From: Novosphingobium sp. SCN 66-18
Lineage (GTDB): Bacteria; Pseudomonadota; Alphaproteobacteria; Sphingomonadales; Sphingomonadaceae
DNA length: 64,000 bases
Direction: 5' to 3'
Assembly (NCBI GenBank): GCA_001725355.1
Contig: MEGD01000029.1
Coordinates: 1-64,000 of the forward strand
Positions 55,938 through 64,000 of this stretch are shown here, in pieces; within the stretch, counting starts at the first letter, position 1, and every line of letters starts with the position of its first letter. A program made the position numbers and the translations under genes. The notes under the pieces were generated by a model, which did not search any database, was not told the origin of the DNA, and was given only the letters and a program-made list of their open reading frames with translations.

Positions 55938-56646
55938 CGGGTCGGGGCAGGGGCGGATGCCCGCAAGCGGGCACCGGGCTCTATCTCCGTTGGCGCTCCG
56001 ACCAAGCCCCTCCGGGTCTTGGTTGCTGCGCAGTAACGATCCCGTCCGCAGGCGCTTGGGGCAGGGAGATGTTCCTCCAATCGCCGTTGGGTCAAAGGCA
56101 CTGCCACCACAATGCAGGCTTCGCCTAAGGAATCGCGCTGACGCGCGATGGGGATCGTGGAGCCAGCAGACATGCCATCACCCCCTTCGCCGCCCTCGCA
56201 GGATCCGCGCGTTGCAGAACCGGTTTCGGACACAACGAGTTGCGTCGGGGCAAAGCTACGCTAGGCAAAAAGGGGCCGGCAAGGTTTGTCTGCTTGTCAG
56301 AGAAGCGCCAGCCCCGTTTTGCCAAGCTTCGCTAAGCCCCTCCCGTGCCTGTTGTGTCCAAGAGCCCGGTCCTGCGCCTTCGGACCTGCGAAGGCGGCTC
56401 CGGGTGCGATGACATGTCGGCCCGCCCACGCTCCCTCTTCCATTCAAACAGAACCGTCCGCTCGCGCGGCCGGTGCGTCTTTGTGTCTGTAGGGCCGCTG
56501 ACGCGGCCGTTCGATGCTCAGGCTCACCAAGTACGATGAAATTATGTCAATAAATCAATGTGATGGAAGAAATGGAGGGGAGGGAGTAGGCTTCAGATGT
56601 GGCCGGGAAAGAGAAACGGACCACAGGACAGAGAAAGGATGAAATC
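55938..56646. other. 709-bp non-coding region with a large inverted repeat
   Basis: No credible gene. The main feature is an inverted repeat listed separately (56247-56340). The last 100 bp (56530-56590) are AT-rich with GTCAATAAATCAATG, a probable promoter area for the DUF736 gene. Small open frames here are Arg/Ser-rich artefacts. Confidence 0.5.
56247..56340. repeat. 38-bp imperfect inverted repeat, candidate origin or regulatory site
   Basis: Arms 56247-56284 and 56303-56340 are about 75% complementary with an 18-bp loop (boxes GGGGC, AGC..GCT, GGCAAAA, GGGGC-GGC are kept in both arms). Such a cruciform-prone site in the backbone of a conjugative element could be an origin of transfer or replication, or a terminator. 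No nick site can be assigned from sequence. Confidence 0.55.
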
Positions 56647-57138
56647 ATGAAGATCGGAAACTTCAAGTTTGACGAACGCGCCAGCGACATCATCGGCAAG
56701 ATCGCCACCCGTGAGATGCGTTTTCCCTATCTCATCATGCGTCGCGTCGAGGATCGGCAGAGCGATAGCGCCCCCGTCTACGAGATTTACGAGACGAACC
56801 GGGCGGGCGATGAAATCCAGATTGGCGTCGTCTGGGAACGCAAGATGCGCGCGAACGACGAGGTGTTCCTGTCCGGCATGATCGACGATCCGAGTTTCCG
56901 CGAGCCGCTGCCCATCGCCCTGTTCGGGGACGAGACCAATGGCTTTGACGTCCAGTGGCGGCGCGAACGTGAGCGTGAGCAACAGGGCGGCGGCTTTGGC
57001 GGACGCGGCAACGGCGGGCGCGCGGGCGGCGGGTTCGGGGGACGGACGGGCGGCGGCTTTTCTGGCGGCAGCACCGCAGGACCGGACGGCGGTTATACCG
57101 GTGGCGGGCGCAGCCTTGACGACGAGGTGCCTTACTAA
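56647..57138 (+). CDS. DUF736 domain protein
   Basis: The 163-aa protein starts MKIGNFKFDERASDIIGKI at ATG 56647. It has the DUF736 domain (about 1-108) and a Gly/Arg-rich tail with RGG-type repeats (about 115-160). DUF736 is found almost only on plasmids and ICEs of proteobacteria, next to DUF932, ArdC and ParB-like genes. The tail suggests binding of nucleic acid. A long open frame upstream (to 56599) is not believed. A hairpin (57155-57182) follows. Confidence 0.85.
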   Translation: MKIGNFKFDERASDIIGKIATREMRFPYLIMRRVEDRQSDSAPVYEIYETNRAGDEIQIGVVWERKMRANDEVFLSGMIDDPSFREPLPIALFGDETNGFDVQWRREREREQQGGGFGGRGNGGRAGGGFGGRTGGGFSGGSTAGPDGGYTGGGRSLDDEVPY

Positions 57139-57154
57139 GGTTCACCAAGGCGGG

Positions 57155-57182
57155 CCGGGGGAGCGCTGGAACGCTTCCCCGG
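57155..57182 (+). terminator. hairpin after the DUF736 gene
   Basis: A stem of about 11 bp with one mismatch (CCGGGGGAGCG with CGCTTCCCCGG) and a 6-nt loop lies between DUF736 and DUF2493. No T-run follows, so it may only weaken read-through or protect the 3' end of the message. Confidence 0.45.
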
Positions 57183-57218
57183 TCCTGAACCGTCATCCCG
57201 TCACAAGGAATGCATCCC

Positions 57219-58232
57219 ATGAGCAAGCCAACAGCCTTGCACAGCGTTAGCAGCTTTGCCGACCTCCCGGAACTCTATGCCGAACTCACTGCCACGCCGG
57301 ATTTCGTGGCATCCTTCGGTGATCCCATCCCGCTTTCCATAGTGGAGCCGGGCGACGAACCGGCCGAACATGCCATGCCCGATCCCATCGCGGCGCAGGC
57401 GGAATGCGGGGGCATCATCGCGGCCATTTTCGACCTTTTGGGCGATACGCGGCTGGACACGCTCGCCCCCGAATTGGCGTGGGGCTTCGTCAACAGCTTC
57501 CACTTTGTCGCGAACCGGCTTGAAGGCCGGGAGGATCGGCTTGCCGACACCTTGCGCGACATGGCCCGCCGTCTGGAGCCGGGCGAGGTGTTCACCAAGG
57601 AACTTGAGGACACCCAGCTTGAATGCCAGTCGGTCGCCGAACAGCGGGCCGCCATGGAAGCGATGCGCGACTATGCGGCCGCGATGTATCGAACCTATGC
57701 CGGTCGCCCATGGTCGCCCGCCAAGGGTTCGCGCGCGTCCCATGTCACCACCGCCAGCCAGATTTCGGCGCTCGACTTCCTGCGTGCACGATCCGAACGG
57801 CGGCGCGACCGCTACGATCCGCAAGGCCCTGTCGTCGTCGTCTCCGGTCCGCAGGACTGGCACGATTGGCGCATCATCTGGGGCCGTCTCGACCAGATCA
57901 GAACGCGCATTCCGAACATGGTGCTTGTCACCACCGGGCAGCGCCTTGGGGTGGATGCAGCCGCCACCGCGTGGGCCGCGCAAAGGGGTGTCGTCTGCAT
58001 CGCGTTCGGCCTCTATGGGAGCGGCAACGGCAAAGCCTTCCGCCGCAATCGCAACATTGCCGAGCTTAAGCCGGTCGAGGCGCTCTTGTGTGAAGGCTCG
58101 GGCATTCAGTCGAGCCTCTACGACCTGTTCAACCCGCAGCAGGGGCACCGTGTCCCGACCCATGTCTTCATGCGGGCGGATCAGGAACCCGCCGTGCCGA
58201 TCAAGAAGAAGCGGCGCGTCATAGCAGCCTGA
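57219..58232 (+). CDS. DUF2493 (YspA/YpsA-like SLOG fold) protein
   Basis: The 337-aa protein has an N-terminal helical domain (about 30-165) and a C-terminal SLOG-like Rossmann domain: VVVVSGPQDWHDWRIIWGRL near 208, VTTGQRLGVDAAATAWAAQRGV near 240 and IAFGLYGSGNGKAFRRNRNI near 265, the conserved nucleotide-binding loops. SLOG domains bind nucleotides or their derivatives and are common in mobile-element and defence contexts. DUF2493 genes are a standard part of sphingomonad plasmid/ICE backbones. I chose ATG 57219 with AAGGA 9 bp upstream; ATG 57210 is possible. Confidence 0.85.
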   Translation: MSKPTALHSVSSFADLPELYAELTATPDFVASFGDPIPLSIVEPGDEPAEHAMPDPIAAQAECGGIIAAIFDLLGDTRLDTLAPELAWGFVNSFHFVANRLEGREDRLADTLRDMARRLEPGEVFTKELEDTQLECQSVAEQRAAMEAMRDYAAAMYRTYAGRPWSPAKGSRASHVTTASQISALDFLRARSERRRDRYDPQGPVVVVSGPQDWHDWRIIWGRLDQIRTRIPNMVLVTTGQRLGVDAAATAWAAQRGVVCIAFGLYGSGNGKAFRRNRNIAELKPVEALLCEGSGIQSSLYDLFNPQQGHRVPTHVFMRADQEPAVPIKKKRRVIAA

Positions 58233-58255
58233 TCAATCAAGCCACCAAAAGAGAA

Positions 58256-58280
58256 GCCGGGGCGGGCGACCGCTCCCGGC
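58256..58280 (+). terminator. GC-rich hairpin after DUF2493
   Basis: A 25-nt hairpin (GCCGGGGCGG paired with CCGCTCCCGGC, small internal bulge) followed by CCTTTGTCG lies 23 bp after the DUF2493 stop. It is a likely terminator for the DUF736-DUF2493 unit. Confidence 0.6.
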
Positions 58281-58382
58281 CCTTTGTCGTGCTTGTCGCA
58301 CGGTCAAGGGAAACCCGAACGGTTTCCCCCACGTCGCTCCTTTTGCCGGGCGTGCCGCCCGCCAACGTCGCTCCCCTTTCCG

Positions 58383-58709
58383 CTAAGGATGCACGGTCTT
58401 GGAGGCATCCTCACCACCAGCGGGGGCAGCGGTCGCGCGCTTGCGGGGCGATCCGGCGGGCGCCTCACCCTGGACAGCGGGCGCTGCCAACCCCTTGAGC
58501 GCGGCAATGGCAGCGCCACCGCCGACCCGGATTGCCTGACCCAGCACATCGCGAAACTCGCGCTCGCTCAGCCGTTCGACCGGCAATTCCGTCACCAGCT
58601 TTCCATAATGCGCGCGCAATCCGCGCCGCACCGTCTCCGCTTCCCGCGCGAGACTATGCTGATCGGCTTCAATCTTCGCGAGCCGCTCACCTTCCGTCAT
58701 CCTGGGCAT
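58383..58709 (-). CDS. TraD-like conjugal transfer accessory protein
   Basis: The 108-aa protein starts MPRMTEGERLAKIEADQ at ATG 58709 with AAGGAG upstream. A coiled, charged N-terminal half precedes an AIRVGGGAAIAALKGLA segment and a disordered Ala/Pro tail. It resembles the small TraD/TraC proteins encoded divergently from traA in Agrobacterium-type transfer regions, where they act at or near oriT. It is divergent from the RHH-coupling protein-relaxase operon, which fits. Exact function is inferred from layout and short similarity. Confidence 0.7.
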   Translation of the reverse strand: MPRMTEGERLAKIEADQHSLAREAETVRRGLRAHYGKLVTELPVERLSEREFRDVLGQAIRVGGGAAIAALKGLAAPAVQGEAPAGSPRKRATAAPAGGEDASKTVHP

Positions 58710-58769
58710 TCGTTGAACTCCTTCGAAAGGGAGGTCTGCCCGCCGCCCTCGACTATCCATCAAGGACAC

Positions 58770-59176
58770 CAGCTATGCAATGCTCTCCCCATCAGCGGCG
58801 CGGATTTGCCTTGGACCGGTTCCCGGCTGGGGAGGGCCGCCGCGATCCGAGTCGAGCAGGCGCAGCGGGCAAGCGCGCTGCGGAGGAGGGACGCACGCCG
58901 GAGGCGGTTGTAATGCACCCCACGCACCGGTGCTGCCGGCGCGAATCGCGTGGATTTCCGCCGTTTTTTGTCGGCACAGTGCGGCAGTCGGTTCGGCACT
59001 GATCGGCTGCCGCTGGCAGCCAGCCTGTGCGGTATCGCCGGCTAAGTAGCTGATCAAGCTCGGCACTATGTGGCTGCCACCGGCAGTTCTGATAAATTGT
59101 TGAGATCGCAGCGTAATTCGACTATAAGGACGTCGCTTCACCACGTTGCTGGCGTGTCGGACAAGGAGTCCGCCGC
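58770..59176. promoter_or_regulatory. candidate oriT region between divergent transfer genes
   Basis: This 407-bp gap holds three related motifs on the plus strand: about 58969-58987, 58990-59019 and 59058-59086, each with TCGGCAC followed by GGCAG. The last two also contain a small stem (GGCTGCC/GGCAGCC at 59005-59021; CTGCC/GGCAG near 59075). The position between a TraD-like gene and an RHH-coupling-relaxase operon is the usual place of oriT. The repeats may bind the RHH protein. The nick site cannot be seen directly. A ribosome site AAGGAG (59163-59168) precedes the RHH start. Confidence 0.55.
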
Positions 59177-59479
59177 TTGGCACGCATTACAATCCGCATA
59201 GACGACGACCTCTATGCGCGCCTTACAGTACAGGCGCGTAATGCCGGTCTCGGCGCCGCGACCTATTGTCGCGACATCCTTGAGCGCTTCGAAGGCACCG
59301 ACCCATCGGGCTATCATGCCCGGTTCGACGAGCTCCACGCGACCGCCATCCAGGCCTTCGCGATCCTCGCGACGTCGGTGGGTGAGCGTTCTCCCGACAT
59401 CCTCCAGAAGGGGTTGGGCGAAGCCCGCCGCCTCCTCCGTGAAAGGGGACTGCTCGATCCCGAGCAGGATCGGCCATGA
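59177..59479 (+). CDS. ribbon-helix-helix transfer accessory protein
   Basis: The 100-aa protein starts at TTG 59177, 8 bp after AAGGAG. ARITIRIDDDLYARLTVQARNAG at the start is a ribbon-helix-helix DNA-binding motif (about 2-45), followed by helices (about 48-95). Small RHH proteins upstream of a coupling protein and relaxase are usual relaxosome components that bind oriT or repress the operon. It overlaps the coupling protein gene by 4 nt. The repeats upstream are its likely target. Confidence 0.8.
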   Translation: MARITIRIDDDLYARLTVQARNAGLGAATYCRDILERFEGTDPSGYHARFDELHATAIQAFAILATSVGERSPDILQKGLGEARRLLRERGLLDPEQDRP

Positions 59480-61524
59480 GCATCTTCCGCCACGATACGC
59501 TCGGCTCTTGGACGAGGGGCGGCCAGGCCATTGTCCATAACGTCCGTATGACTACCCAGGTCTTCTATCAGACCTTCCTGGCCGGGCTGGTAATCTGGAT
59601 CGGTGGCACCGTCTGGTACGCGCTCGAAAAGTCGTCCGAATATGAGCGCTTCGTGATGCTGAAGGTCACGCAGGCCTACTTCATGGGCGACACGCTTCCC
59701 GGCAATGCCACCCCGATCTTGTTCAAGACGCCGGGCGGCAAGCAATACTGGACCACACCCAAAGGGCTGGTCAGTTCTGGCGTCGCGCACAAAACCCTCG
59801 CCGTTTTCGAGACCTATCTCCTCCGCGGCGCGCTGCTCTCCGGTCTGTTCGCGCTCGCCATGCTCGGGTGGGCCTGGTTCTATTTTACCCGCATGGGGAG
59901 GGGGCTCGGCTCCAATCAGTTCCTGCGCGGCGCGCGCTTCTGCACGGTGCGCCAGGTCCGCCGGGCACTGTGGCGCTATGCCAAGGGCAGCTTCGACATT
60001 GGCGGGGTCAATGTCCCCGACGCCTTCGAGCCGGAACACATCCTCATCTGTGGCGCCCCCGGTACCGGCAAGACCAACATCATCGTCAAGATGCTCGACG
60101 GCATTCGCAAGCGGAAGCGACGCGCGATCGTCTACGACACCGCCGGGACCTTCGTGGAGAAATTCTATCGGCCGGGGATCGACGTGCTGCTCAATCCTCT
60201 CGACGCCCGGGCCGACTGCTGGTCGCCCTGGGTCGATGTGCCGCGGGACTATCACTACGACCAGATCGCCGAGTCCACGATCCCCGACAAGGCTGGCGAT
60301 CCCTTCTGGGCGAAGGCAGCGCGTGGCACGCTGGTCGCCGTCATGCGGAAGCTGGCGCGGCAGGAGCGTACCCTTGTCTCGATCCTGCTCGACACGCTGC
60401 TCCGCTCCAAATTGAAGGAGCTTGCCGCCTTTGCCGCCGGCACCGATGCGGCGGCCTTCATCTCGACCGAGGGTGAGCGCACCAGCGCCGGCATCCAGGC
60501 AGAGCTCGCCTCGGTGATGCGCAGCTTCTCCTATCTCGACGACACCGCCGATGGCTTTTCGATCCGCGACTGGGTCGCCAACGAGAAGGACGACAGCTGG
60601 CTCTTCATCACCGTCAAGGCGGACCAGCTTCCCTCGCTGCGCCCCCTGATCACGGTGTGGCTCGATATCGCGATCAGCGCGATCATGAGCATGACGCCCG
60701 ATCGCAACCGACGCCTCTATTGCGTGATCGACGAGCTTCCCACGCTCCAGCGTCTGCCCTCGCTCGGCGACTTCCTCGCCCGCGCGCGGAAATATGGTGG
60801 CTGCGGCATCCTCGGCTTCCAGAGCTACCCGCAACTCGAAGCCACCTACGGCATCCAGGATGCCGCCGCGATCACCGGCTACTGCTCAACCTGGGTGGCG
60901 CTGCGCGCCAACGATACCCCCACCGCAAAGCATGTCAGCGAGAACCTCGGGCAGGTCGAACAGATCGAAGCCAATGAAGGCATGTCCTATGGCGTGAACG
61001 ACATGCGCGACGGTGTGAACCTCTCACGCATGCAGGTGACCCGCCCATTGGTCATGCACACCGAGGTCACCAACCTGCCGAACCTCATGGGTTATTTGCG
61101 GTTCGGGCGCAGCCTGCCGGTGGTCCGCTTCGAGGACAGTTACAACAAGGTGGCATCCCTCGCTGACGCTTTCGAGGAGCGCCAAACCGCACCGGTGCGG
61201 ATGGCTGTGCCGGAGCCCACAGTGTCCCCCGCGCCGGCATCGTCGCGAACACCGGCCGCGCCGGAGGCGCCTTCCGCGAAGCGACGTCGCGCGATCCAAC
61301 CTGATCCCAGTGCTGCGCTACCACTTGTTGCGCCAGAAGAAGCGATGGATCCGGAAATCCCGCCAGCGAAAGACGAGCCTAGCCCACCTTCACCACGCAC
61401 TGCGGAGAAAGGGGAAGCGACCGACCCGCCGCCTACACTCGAGCTGTTCGGCAAGCCGGCCGGCTTCCGCCTCAGCCAACACGGCCGCCATGAAGGCGCC
61501 CGCAACGCAGCGAGGCCGGCATGA
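59476..61524 (+). CDS. type IV secretion coupling protein (TraD/TrwB/VirD4 family)
   Basis: The 682-aa ATPase links the relaxosome to a type IV secretion channel. It has two transmembrane helices (about 28-50 and 115-135), then the hexameric ATPase domain with Walker A GAPGTGKTN near residue 193 and Walker B YCVIDELPTL near 415. The LGFQSYPQLEATYG and YCSTWVALRANDTPTAKH segments match the TraD/TrwB AAD-binding family. The last 130 residues are disordered and Pro/Ala-rich. ATGA overlaps join it to the RHH gene upstream and the relaxase downstream, so the three act together. The coupling protein implies conjugation or mobilization. Confidence 0.93.
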   Translation: MSIFRHDTLGSWTRGGQAIVHNVRMTTQVFYQTFLAGLVIWIGGTVWYALEKSSEYERFVMLKVTQAYFMGDTLPGNATPILFKTPGGKQYWTTPKGLVSSGVAHKTLAVFETYLLRGALLSGLFALAMLGWAWFYFTRMGRGLGSNQFLRGARFCTVRQVRRALWRYAKGSFDIGGVNVPDAFEPEHILICGAPGTGKTNIIVKMLDGIRKRKRRAIVYDTAGTFVEKFYRPGIDVLLNPLDARADCWSPWVDVPRDYHYDQIAESTIPDKAGDPFWAKAARGTLVAVMRKLARQERTLVSILLDTLLRSKLKELAAFAAGTDAAAFISTEGERTSAGIQAELASVMRSFSYLDDTADGFSIRDWVANEKDDSWLFITVKADQLPSLRPLITVWLDIAISAIMSMTPDRNRRLYCVIDELPTLQRLPSLGDFLARARKYGGCGILGFQSYPQLEATYGIQDAAAITGYCSTWVALRANDTPTAKHVSENLGQVEQIEANEGMSYGVNDMRDGVNLSRMQVTRPLVMHTEVTNLPNLMGYLRFGRSLPVVRFEDSYNKVASLADAFEERQTAPVRMAVPEPTVSPAPASSRTPAAPEAPSAKRRRAIQPDPSAALPLVAPEEAMDPEIPPAKDEPSPPSPRTAEKGEATDPPPTLELFGKPAGFRLSQHGRHEGARNAARPA

Positions 61525-64000
61525 TCAACCCGATCCGGCTCAAGGGCAAACCCGCCAACATCGCACGCTATTATACGGTCGGCGATTATTACACTAAAGG
61601 ACCCGAGGAGCAGTCCCAATGGGGCGGGAAGATCGCTGCCGAACTCGGCCTGGAGGGCGAGGTCGATCCCGGCACCTTCAAGGAATTGCTCGCCGGTAAG
61701 GTCGGCGAGCAGCAGCTTGGCCGTCGGCGCAAGGATGGCGAGATCCAGCATCATCCCGGATGGGACTTCGCCGTGAACGCGCCCAAATCGGTGTCGATCA
61801 TGGCTCTGGTGGCGAATGACGAGCGGATCGTCGACGCCCATGAAGGGGCCGTCTCGGCGGCGCTCTCCTATCTGGAAGAACATGCGCTCATGCGCCATCG
61901 CGTGAACGGCGAAGTCACCGAGAGGACGACTGGGCGTCTGATCTGGGCGCGCTTCACCGAGCATGCGTCTCGCGAACTCGATCCGCACCTTCACACCCAT
62001 GTCGTCGTCATGAACATCACCGATGAGCGGGATGGCGCTAGAAAGGTTAGCCTCGAAACCCGGGCCATGTTCGCCGAGCAGATGACGGCTGGGCAGGTCT
62101 ATCGGAATGAGCTTGCCCACCTCTTGCGAGTGCGGGGCTACGACATTGAGTTCGATCCGCGCCGGGGCCTGTTCGAGATCCGGGGTGTGCCCAAGGGCCT
62201 GATCGCCGATATGTCCCAACGGGCCGAGCAGATCGATGCGCATGCGAAAGAGCATGGTCTGGGTGGGCAGGCGGGACGTCAGAAATCCTTCTACGTCACC
62301 CGCGGACCCAAGCAGAAAGTGTCGCTCGAAGGGCTTCACGAGCGGTGGCATGGGCGCATGGGACAACAGGCCGAAGCGGTGCGGCAAATCCGCGCCGACG
62401 CCGAGAAGATCGGTGAGCGCCAGGTGGACGTGGAGGCACCGACCGCAGCCCGGGCAATGCTGTTCGGTATCCGGCAATCGGAAGGCAAGGAGGCGGTCAA
62501 CAATCTCGGCCGGCTGTTGCAGACAGCGCTTGCCTCTCATGTCGGCGAGGTTCGCCTGTCGGATGTGCGTCCCGTTGTTGAGGAGCATCAAGCTCGCGAG
62601 AAGCTGCTCGCAACGCACGAGCGAACGGGCGACGAGATCCACACGCGGGGCCGAACAACCCGCAAGACCGCTCGGCTTGAAATCGCGCTATCGGATCAGC
62701 TGGCGCTTGCGCTGAACGATGCCCGGCCGTTGGCGTCTGTCGAGGCGTTGCGCGACGCCGGGGTCGCCCGCGACCTCAAACCTGAACAGCGGACAGCGCT
62801 CCTCCATCTTGGCACATCCGAGCACCGGGTCGTCGCGGTGCATGGCGTTGCTGGCTCGGGCAAGTCGACGATCATCGGTGCGTTGCGTGAGGCCGTGGGG
62901 GACGGGGCGACGCTGATCGCCCTTGCTCCCACATCCTCTGCCGCCAGCGAACTGGGACTAAAGGCCAGTATCGAGTCGCGCACGGTGGCGAGCCTGCTTG
63001 CTACCGGGGGAGCGAATCTCGACGACAGCCATGTCCTTGTTGTCGACGAGGCGGGCCAGCTCGGCAACCGGCAAGCGATGCGGCTGCTCGAGATCAGCCG
63101 TGCCACCGGAGCGCGTCTGATCCTGCTCGGCGATACGCGGCAGACAGGAGCGATCGAGCAGGGCAAACCCTTCTGGTTGATGATGCGGCTCGGCATGCCA
63201 AAGGCCGAGCTCAAGGATCCCGTCCGTCAGGAGAACGAGGGGATCATGCAGGCGGTCCGGCTCGCCCGCCTTCAGAACTACGACGGATCGCTCAAGGCGC
63301 TCGAGTCGGTCACAAGTGGCGCGAACAGTGAGGACCTTGCCAAGGCGCTGGTCGCCGACTGGACGAGGTTGAGCCCCGAGCAGCGGGCCAAGACCAACAT
63401 CCTCGTCCTCGAGAACGCGACCCGTCTGATTGTCAACACGCGGATCCGCGAGGTGCTGAAAACGGAGGGCGGGCTGGCTGCTGAAGAAGCTCGGCTGTCG
63501 ATCCTGTCGCCGTCGGGCATGACGGACCAGGAGAAGCATTTCGCGCACTTCTATTCCCGAGGCCAAGTCGTCGTGTTCTCCCGCGACAACGCCGGTCTCG
63601 GCGTCGCCCAAGACGCCGAATACAAGGTGGTCGGGATCGGGCGGGACGCGCGCGGTCGCCAGACGGTCAATCTGGTCGACGAGCACGGCAGGACGATCCA
63701 GTGGGATCCTCGGCTCGGCCGCGCCTCTCAGATCAACGTGTTCAAGGAGGAGCGGCGGGACCTCGCCGCTGGGGACCGTATTCAGTGGCGCTTGGTCAGC
63801 AAGGAGCTTGGCCTCAAAAACGCCGAACGCGGCACGGTGGAACGCCTCGACGGCCCGGTTGCAACGATCCGATGGGATCGGGGCGGGCGAAGCCAAGAGA
63901 TTGACCTGTCTCAGCACAAAACCTGGGACCACGGCTACGGCGAAACCGTCTACTCGGCTCAATCCAAGACCTACGATCGGGTCTATGTCCTGGCACCCGT
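61521..64000 (+). CDS. MobF relaxase (TrwC/TraA family), 3' end outside the window
   Basis: The frame stays open to the right edge (about 826 codons). The N-terminal relaxase domain has the clustered tyrosines YYTVGDYYTKG near residue 17 that cleave and hold DNA, and the metal-binding triad in HASRELDPHLHTHVVVMN near 150. A RecD-like helicase follows, with Walker A VAGSGKSTI near 443 and VVDEAGQL near 505. It would nick oriT and unwind the transferred strand. ATG 61521 overlaps the coupling protein stop. The missing end should hold the remaining helicase motifs. No damage is seen in the visible part. Confidence 0.93.
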   Translation, partial: MINPIRLKGKPANIARYYTVGDYYTKGPEEQSQWGGKIAAELGLEGEVDPGTFKELLAGKVGEQQLGRRRKDGEIQHHPGWDFAVNAPKSVSIMALVANDERIVDAHEGAVSAALSYLEEHALMRHRVNGEVTERTTGRLIWARFTEHASRELDPHLHTHVVVMNITDERDGARKVSLETRAMFAEQMTAGQVYRNELAHLLRVRGYDIEFDPRRGLFEIRGVPKGLIADMSQRAEQIDAHAKEHGLGGQAGRQKSFYVTRGPKQKVSLEGLHERWHGRMGQQAEAVRQIRADAEKIGERQVDVEAPTAARAMLFGIRQSEGKEAVNNLGRLLQTALASHVGEVRLSDVRPVVEEHQAREKLLATHERTGDEIHTRGRTTRKTARLEIALSDQLALALNDARPLASVEALRDAGVARDLKPEQRTALLHLGTSEHRVVAVHGVAGSGKSTIIGALREAVGDGATLIALAPTSSAASELGLKASIESRTVASLLATGGANLDDSHVLVVDEAGQLGNRQAMRLLEISRATGARLILLGDTRQTGAIEQGKPFWLMMRLGMPKAELKDPVRQENEGIMQAVRLARLQNYDGSLKALESVTSGANSEDLAKALVADWTRLSPEQRAKTNILVLENATRLIVNTRIREVLKTEGGLAAEEARLSILSPSGMTDQEKHFAHFYSRGQVVVFSRDNAGLGVAQDAEYKVVGIGRDARGRQTVNLVDEHGRTIQWDPRLGRASQINVFKEERRDLAAGDRIQWRLVSKELGLKNAERGTVERLDGPVATIRWDRGGRSQEIDLSQHKTWDHGYGETVYSAQSKTYDRVYVLAP

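Larger units (their letters stand above)
39569..64000. mobile_element. integrative conjugative/mobilizable element (left part; right end outside)
   Basis: From the tRNA to the right edge the gene content changes to plasmid/ICE types: DUF932, ArdC, DUF736, DUF2493, TraD-like, RHH protein, TraG/VirD4 coupling protein and MobF relaxase, plus a cargo operon and broken genes. AT-rich patches (39.41-39.80 kb, 56.5-56.6 kb) and a duplicated tRNA half mark the left end. Mating-pair-formation genes and the element's own integrase are not visible and may lie further right. Whether it is self-transmissible cannot be judged here. The exact left boundary could be at the partial tRNA copy (39363) or the intact one. 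Confidence 0.7.

Noticed and set aside
55957-56412. 151-aa open frame in the non-coding region
   Set aside because: Arg/Ser/Pro-rich low complexity that passes through the inverted repeat; no start signal.

Overview
The window looks like sphingomonad DNA (Alphaproteobacteria, Sphingomonadales; Novosphingobium or a close relative is my best guess). It is very GC-rich with strong third-position bias. It carries a CYP153-type P450 with a rhodocoxin-reductase-like flavoprotein, a giant NAD-glutamate dehydrogenase, MmcB, and the short CCTGAGC..TGTCGAAGG repeats common in this order. No 16S or marker phylogeny was possible, so the genus is inference.

Bases 1-39,350 are chromosomal backbone with intact, tightly packed genes. 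In order: the 3' end of dxs; a lipoprotein; thrS; a GT39-like membrane glycosyltransferase; a hydrolase/TPR/flavin-monooxygenase operon; NAD-GDH; a ferredoxin reductase; queG; a NatAB-like ABC pair; a CYP153-like P450; msrB; a phytase-like esterase; rpmB; tadA; RNase T2; nadC; a LytTR/LytS-type two-component pair; an HD protein; a DsbA-like/M48 envelope pair; a hydrolase; a PAS-like protein; a CitE-like lyase; an MFS exporter; a DUF2141/fatty-acid-hydroxylase pair; an RhlE-like helicase; an M20 peptidase; a GDT1-family transporter behind a yybP-ykoY manganese riboswitch; and mmcB. Two inverted-repeat elements lie in intergenic gaps (22.7 and 28.9 kb).

At 39.36-39.65 kb a 41-bp copy of the 5' half of tRNA-Arg(CCG) is followed, 165 bp later, by an intact tRNA-Arg(CCG). 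AT-rich DNA with AAACTCACC repeats lies on both sides of the intact gene. From here to the right edge the content is that of an integrative conjugative or mobilizable element: DUF932, ArdC, DUF736, DUF2493, a TraD-like protein, a ribbon-helix-helix protein, a VirD4/TraG-type coupling protein and a MobF (TraA/TrwC) relaxase that runs off the window. A repeat-rich gap at 58.77-59.18 kb between the divergent transfer genes is a good oriT candidate.

Nested in this element is a second mobile element of about 6.8 kb (40,410-47,249). It has three very large tyrosine recombinases plus a small TnpC-like protein, all joined by 4-nt overlaps, and an ArdC cargo gene. It splits the DUF932 gene. The two gene halves share a 7-bp ATGGCCG, and joining them there restores a 398-aa open frame exactly. 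Its ends have imperfect inverted repeats, and a perfect 46-bp palindrome lies near the right end.

The cargo of the larger element includes a tightly coupled three-gene operon (48,636-52,916): exported S1/P1 nuclease, membrane patatin-like phospholipase and metallo-beta-lactamase-fold hydrolase. I do not recognise this combination as a described system, and it is the best candidate here for new biology, possibly defence. Next to it are two frameshifted genes, a predicted PD-(D/E)XK protein and a DUF4238 protein, which suggests turnover of cargo.
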